From Lachnospiraceae bacterium (GTDB lineage Bacteria; Bacillota; Clostridia; Lachnospirales; Lachnospiraceae): a DNA stretch of 64,000 bases. Shown piece after piece: positions 60,685 through 64,000 of this stretch. Location: contig JAFTXG010000018.1 in assembly GCA_017461725.1 (NCBI GenBank), positions 1 through 64,000 on the forward strand. The letters run 5' to 3'. A program made the position numbers and the translations under genes. How positions within the stretch are numbered: position 1 is the stretch's first letter; each line of letters opens with the position of its first letter. A model generated the notes under the pieces. That model did not search any database, was not told the origin of the DNA, and was given only the letters and a program-made list of their open reading frames with translations.

Positions 60685-61620
60685 ATGAAAGAGAAAATTA
60701 TTGGGATCGCGATGGCAAACGGAGCAGACCTGGTGGGGTTTGCCCCTGCGGACAGGTTTGACAAAGACGATGCTATTTTCAAAATCATGCCGGAAACAAA
60801 GACAGTTATCGGTTTGGCATTTCGCGTGTTGAGAGGCATTTATCGCGGTATTGAGGAGGGCAGTACATATTATCAGTACACCACCATGGCAGTGGAAAAT
60901 ATGGAAGAAACCATAATGCCTATGGCCCAGATGAAGGTGGCAATGATGATAGAGCAGGAAGGCTATACGGCGCTTCCGCAGAGACGTCATCAGCAGATTA
61001 TGGCTCAGGAGGACGGCATGAATCCTGAGGTGGCTTACGATGCCATTTATCGTGGAAGAACGGCAGAGGTTCAGATGGATTTCCTGGATGCTGCAGTGAA
61101 ATGTGGGCTGGGCGAGAAAGGTTTTTACAGGACGCTGCTCACGGATGAGTTCGGTCCGATGGTGAGATATTGTTTTATTTTGACGGACGCAGAGCTTCCT
61201 GCCAGTGAGATGATAGCTCCTCATCTCTGTGACAACTGCGGAAAATGTGCAAAGGGATGTCCCGGAAAAGCCATCGGAGCGGATGGCAGGGTGGACGACT
61301 GGCAGTGCGCTGTTTACTATAACGGAGCAAACGGAACAAAAAATCCGTTTATGCCGCCGGAGGCGTTTGCCGATCTGGATAACCGTCTGGAAATCATTGC
61401 GGGAGAAGCCAAAGTGAGCCCGGAAACGGCGAAAAAAATTCTGGATAAGATTTACTTTTATCCGCCGGCTCAGCATGCCTATCAGTGCTCCATCTGCGGA
61501 CGGGCCTGTGACATGGAATGTTATGTACATCTGGAGGAGAAGGGCGTGCTGACCAAGAAGTTTAAGACGCCTTTCCGGAAGCGGGAGCCCTGGCAGTTTG
61601 ACGTGAAGGATTTTGAATAG
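60685..61620 (+). CDS. QueG-like two-cluster Fe-S protein, copy 3
   Basis: 311 residues: MANGADLVGFAPADRFDKDD, KTVIGLAFRVLRGIYRGIEE, CGLGEKGFYRTLL, FGPMVRYCFILTDAELPASE. Cluster cysteines CDNCGKCAKGCP (about 184-195) and CSICGRACDMEC near the end. The ending CYVHLEEKGVLTKKFKTPFR parallels that of copy 1. It starts 33 bp after copy 2. Whether cobalamin is bound, as in QueG, cannot be judged. Confidence 0.75.
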   Translation: MKEKIIGIAMANGADLVGFAPADRFDKDDAIFKIMPETKTVIGLAFRVLRGIYRGIEEGSTYYQYTTMAVENMEETIMPMAQMKVAMMIEQEGYTALPQRRHQQIMAQEDGMNPEVAYDAIYRGRTAEVQMDFLDAAVKCGLGEKGFYRTLLTDEFGPMVRYCFILTDAELPASEMIAPHLCDNCGKCAKGCPGKAIGADGRVDDWQCAVYYNGANGTKNPFMPPEAFADLDNRLEIIAGEAKVSPETAKKILDKIYFYPPAQHAYQCSICGRACDMECYVHLEEKGVLTKKFKTPFRKREPWQFDVKDFE

Positions 61621-61674
61621 GCATCGAATGGCAAAGAAGTCGCAGGCGGAACAGCGTTCAAAGGAGAGTGTGAA

Positions 61675-63357
61675 ATGATCGCAGCAGACAGAGAACAGAA
61701 AAGGTGCACAATTCCTCATATCCTGTGCAGGGAAAAAAGACATTGGACAATTTCTGTGGATAAACATCAAGATTTTACCGATATCAGTCTTCTGGAAATG
61801 GAGGGCTTGGAGAATGTGGCCGGAGTGGAGGATGAAGGCTATATCGTGATTCCCAGAGCGCTGGGAAGTGATGATTACGGTCTTTGCCGGTTTGACAAGC
61901 ATCCGGAGGAATTTGAGGTTACCCTGCGGGAACTGAATATGCCAATTTTTGGATTAAAAACAAAGGATCGATGCTTTTTGGCAGTAGCCAGCGGCATGAC
62001 CTGGGATTTTTATCTGAGAATCCAGCAAAAGGGCGGACGCTACAGCATTTATCCGGGATTTTATGTGAACGAAGAGCAGCCGGAGGAGGATTTTAAGCTG
62101 GAGTTCTTTGAACTCACCGGTGAGGACGCAAATTACTCCGGAATGGCCAGAAAATATCGGAAATACCGTATGGATCGCGGCGAGTTAACTCCGCTGGCGG
62201 ACCGCATGGCGAGTAACCCTTACCTGGATTATTCCGTCAACTCCGCGATGATCCGCATTCGCTGCGGTTGGAAACCGGCGCCGCCTGAGGTGCTTCACCA
62301 GAGTGTGGAAAATGAGCCGCCCATGTATGTGGCCTGTGATTTCGACCGGGTGAGTGACCTTTTGGACGAGTTAAAGTTCCAGGGTGTGGATAAAGCGGAA
62401 GTTTGTCTGGTGGGCTGGAATGTGAAAGGACATGATGGAAGATGGCCTCAGGCGTTCCCCGTGTGTGAAGAACTGGGTGGTGAGGCGAAACTCAGAGCGC
62501 TGATCCAAAAAGCACAGGGGATGGGTTATCAGATCATCTGTCATACGAACAGTACAGACCAGTATGAGATAGCAGATTGTTATGATGAGGAAAATACACG
62601 CCGAAATAAAGCAATGGAGCCCATCAGCAACGCGTTTTGGAGTGGCGGGCAGATGTATGAGCTTTGTCCTCAGATCGGTTACGAGCAGGCACAGAAAATG
62701 CTCCCGGAGGTGGCATCTCTTGGGTTTAAAGGATCACACTATATCGATGTGATCGGAGTAATTTATCCCAGACGATGCTACCATGAAAAGCACCCGGTTT
62801 CCTTTCGCCAGTCCGTGGAGTATGCAAAGAAAATCTGCGCCATTGCGAGGGATGAGTTTGGAGGTATCTCCTCCGAGGGCGCTTACGATTACCTGGCACC
62901 GGACCTGGACTACGGACTGTATATCAGCTTTAAACAGGGAGGCGAGGGCATATGTGATAAACCGATTCCGTTCTGGCAGATGGTTTACCATGGCATCGTG
63001 CTGAGTAATCCTTATGCCATGACAGTCAATGCCACATTTAAGGAGCCGGACAGCCTGTTGAAAATGCTGGAATATGGCGGACGCCCCACCTATTATTACT
63101 ATTCGGCATTCATGGGCAACGGTAAAAACTGGATGGGCAGTATAGATGCCCGCTGTGATGACGATAAGGAATTGAAGGAGTCGGTAGAAAAGATAAAGAA
63201 AGGCTATGATATCTACCGCTCCATGACTTCACTGCACACTGCCTATATGGAAAAGCATGAAGAGGTGGAAGAAAACGTCTTCGAGGTCACCTATTCCAAC
63301 GGTGCCGTGGTGCGGGTGGACTATAATAAAAAAAACTATGAGATAAAAGGGGAATGA
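61675..63357 (+). CDS. glycosidase-like TIM-barrel protein, family uncertain
   Basis: 560 residues, no signal peptide. A beta-rich N-terminal part (about 1-170; GEDANYSGMARKYRKYRMDRG closes it) is followed by a barrel-like region (about 190-470) with acidic strand ends (VACDFDRVSD, ICHTNSTDQYE, SHYIDVIGVIYP, GGISSEGAYDYLAPDLDY) as in glycoside hydrolases of the DUF5696 or GH101-related type. It follows the third Fe-S gene by 54 bp and may be the sugar-cleaving step of the same pathway. Function inferred only from fold-like motifs. Confidence 0.5.
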   Translation: MIAADREQKRCTIPHILCREKRHWTISVDKHQDFTDISLLEMEGLENVAGVEDEGYIVIPRALGSDDYGLCRFDKHPEEFEVTLRELNMPIFGLKTKDRCFLAVASGMTWDFYLRIQQKGGRYSIYPGFYVNEEQPEEDFKLEFFELTGEDANYSGMARKYRKYRMDRGELTPLADRMASNPYLDYSVNSAMIRIRCGWKPAPPEVLHQSVENEPPMYVACDFDRVSDLLDELKFQGVDKAEVCLVGWNVKGHDGRWPQAFPVCEELGGEAKLRALIQKAQGMGYQIICHTNSTDQYEIADCYDEENTRRNKAMEPISNAFWSGGQMYELCPQIGYEQAQKMLPEVASLGFKGSHYIDVIGVIYPRRCYHEKHPVSFRQSVEYAKKICAIARDEFGGISSEGAYDYLAPDLDYGLYISFKQGGEGICDKPIPFWQMVYHGIVLSNPYAMTVNATFKEPDSLLKMLEYGGRPTYYYYSAFMGNGKNWMGSIDARCDDDKELKESVEKIKKGYDIYRSMTSLHTAYMEKHEEVEENVFEVTYSNGAVVRVDYNKKNYEIKGE

Positions 63358-63735
63358 AAGTGATTTTTTTGTGGTGCGCTCAAATCGTACAAATACTGGA
63401 ATGTTTTGTCAGTGTTCAAGCTGACGTTGAGGTGCTATGATTAGTACGCAGAATGTGTTGGAGAAGAGGATGGATGCCCCTGCGTGATAATATTGTGCAC
63501 ATTTGTGTAAATATTATCTATTTACGGTTGGGGCATATTAAGTCTACAATTTATCTAGAATTTTTGGGTTGAACGTGGATCAACATATCAAGAATGTTAA
63601 AATATGGTAAAACACATTAGATTTTTTGTTGATATTGATCAAAAAGACGGAAAAATTCGGGAGCGATAGGGTTGACTTCTGATGTTGTGCGATGCACAGC
63701 GCTGAAAATAAAGACATGGAGGTTTAAGGAGGAAG
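63358..63735 (+). other. AT-rich intergenic region before the ABC permease
   Basis: 378 bp with no convincing gene. It must contain a promoter for the permease operon, but no -35/-10 pair with good spacing stood out. AAGGAGGAAG (63726-63735) directly precedes the permease start. No terminator hairpin was seen after the glycosidase-like gene. Confidence 0.4.
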
Positions 63736-64000
63736 ATGAAACAGAAACAAAATAGGTTTGTCACGCTGCTTCGGGAGATTTGGAAGGCGAAGTATCTATA
63801 TCTTTTGCTGATCCCTTTTCTTGCCTGGCTGATCATGTTTTCCTATGTGCCCATGAGCGGTGTCGTCCTTGCGTTCAAAAAGTTTAATGCAAGGCTTGGC
63901 ATTTGGGGAAGTGAGTGGATCGGTTTGAAGCATTTCCAGCGCATTTTTATCACTCCGGCGGCGGTTGAGGCCATAAAAAATACGATCACTCTGAGTTTGC
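63736..64000 (+). CDS. LplB-type sugar ABC transporter permease, N-terminal part
   Basis: The frame runs off the window after 88 residues. It starts MKQKQNRFVTLLREIWKAKY, then a first helix (LYLLLIPFLAWLIMFSYVPM) and the VPMSGVVLAFKKFNARLGI segment typical of LplB/YtcP-class permeases that import polysaccharide fragments. It probably begins an importer operon serving the glycosidase-like and Fe-S genes upstream. Confidence 0.85.
   Translation, partial: MKQKQNRFVTLLREIWKAKYLYLLLIPFLAWLIMFSYVPMSGVVLAFKKFNARLGIWGSEWIGLKHFQRIFITPAAVEAIKNTITLSL

Overview
The window looks like a chromosome segment of a strictly anaerobic, low-GC Gram-positive gut or rumen bacterium of the Lachnospiraceae type. This rests on strong AGGAGG ribosome binding sites, TTGACA/TATAAT promoters, lipobox signal peptides, a Rex repressor, BlaI/M56 signalling, GH4 and GH78 sugar genes, BspA-type leucine-rich repeats, and Fe-S and radical SAM enzymes. 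I saw no rRNA, tRNA or CRISPR array.

Layout. (1) 1-7154 is a plant-sugar block: the end of an alpha-L-rhamnosidase, an araB-like kinase, araA, araD, a sugar isomerase broken by an internal deletion, a Gfo/Idh/MocA oxidoreductase and an intact TIM-barrel isomerase. (2) 7278-9824 holds a serine hydrolase, a radical SAM/SPASM protein and an orphan response regulator whose phosphoacceptor Asp is Glu. (3) 9982-14672 (minus) is a four-gene gliding-type (GldA/F/G-like) ABC exporter operon ending in a DUF4340 protein. (4) 14838-26191 is an AraC regulator and, divergently, what looks like one long operon: GH4 alpha-galactosidase, ABC sugar importer, a small membrane protein, a giant secreted LRR/SLH/metallo-beta-lactamase fusion and an SGNH esterase. 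(5) 26270-38630 holds a BlaI/M56 pair, a TraB-type lipoprotein, a peptidase trio (M42, S9, C69), a sugar isomerase and an SH3-like lipoprotein. (6) 38698-47916 is mostly housekeeping: ABC-F ATPase, rex, acpS, nnr, a mazF without visible antitoxin, a CNNM/CBS protein, a MATE exporter and yebC.

(7) 47764-54485 is an AT-rich integrative element inserted in the 3' end of yebC. The last 153 bp of yebC occur twice, once completing the live gene and once as a displaced remnant 6,569 bp downstream. The copies differ at three bases, all synonymous. The element carries a tyrosine integrase, a serine recombinase, an Xre regulator, two small SHOCT-type membrane proteins, a winged-helix replication-like protein and an HNH-like protein, but no conjugation genes.

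(8) 54947-55558 is a HAD phosphatase. Next to it, at 55589-55913, is a compact type I toxin-antitoxin locus: a 31-residue holin-like toxin on the minus strand faced by a short antisense RNA with its own promoter and terminator. (9) 56010-64000 holds a duplicated-domain beta protein, an AraC regulator and, divergently, a cluster with a U32-like Fe-S candidate, three tandem QueG-like two-cluster Fe-S proteins, a glycosidase-like TIM-barrel protein and the start of an LplB-type ABC permease. This last cluster and the yebC element are the best candidates for under-described biology.
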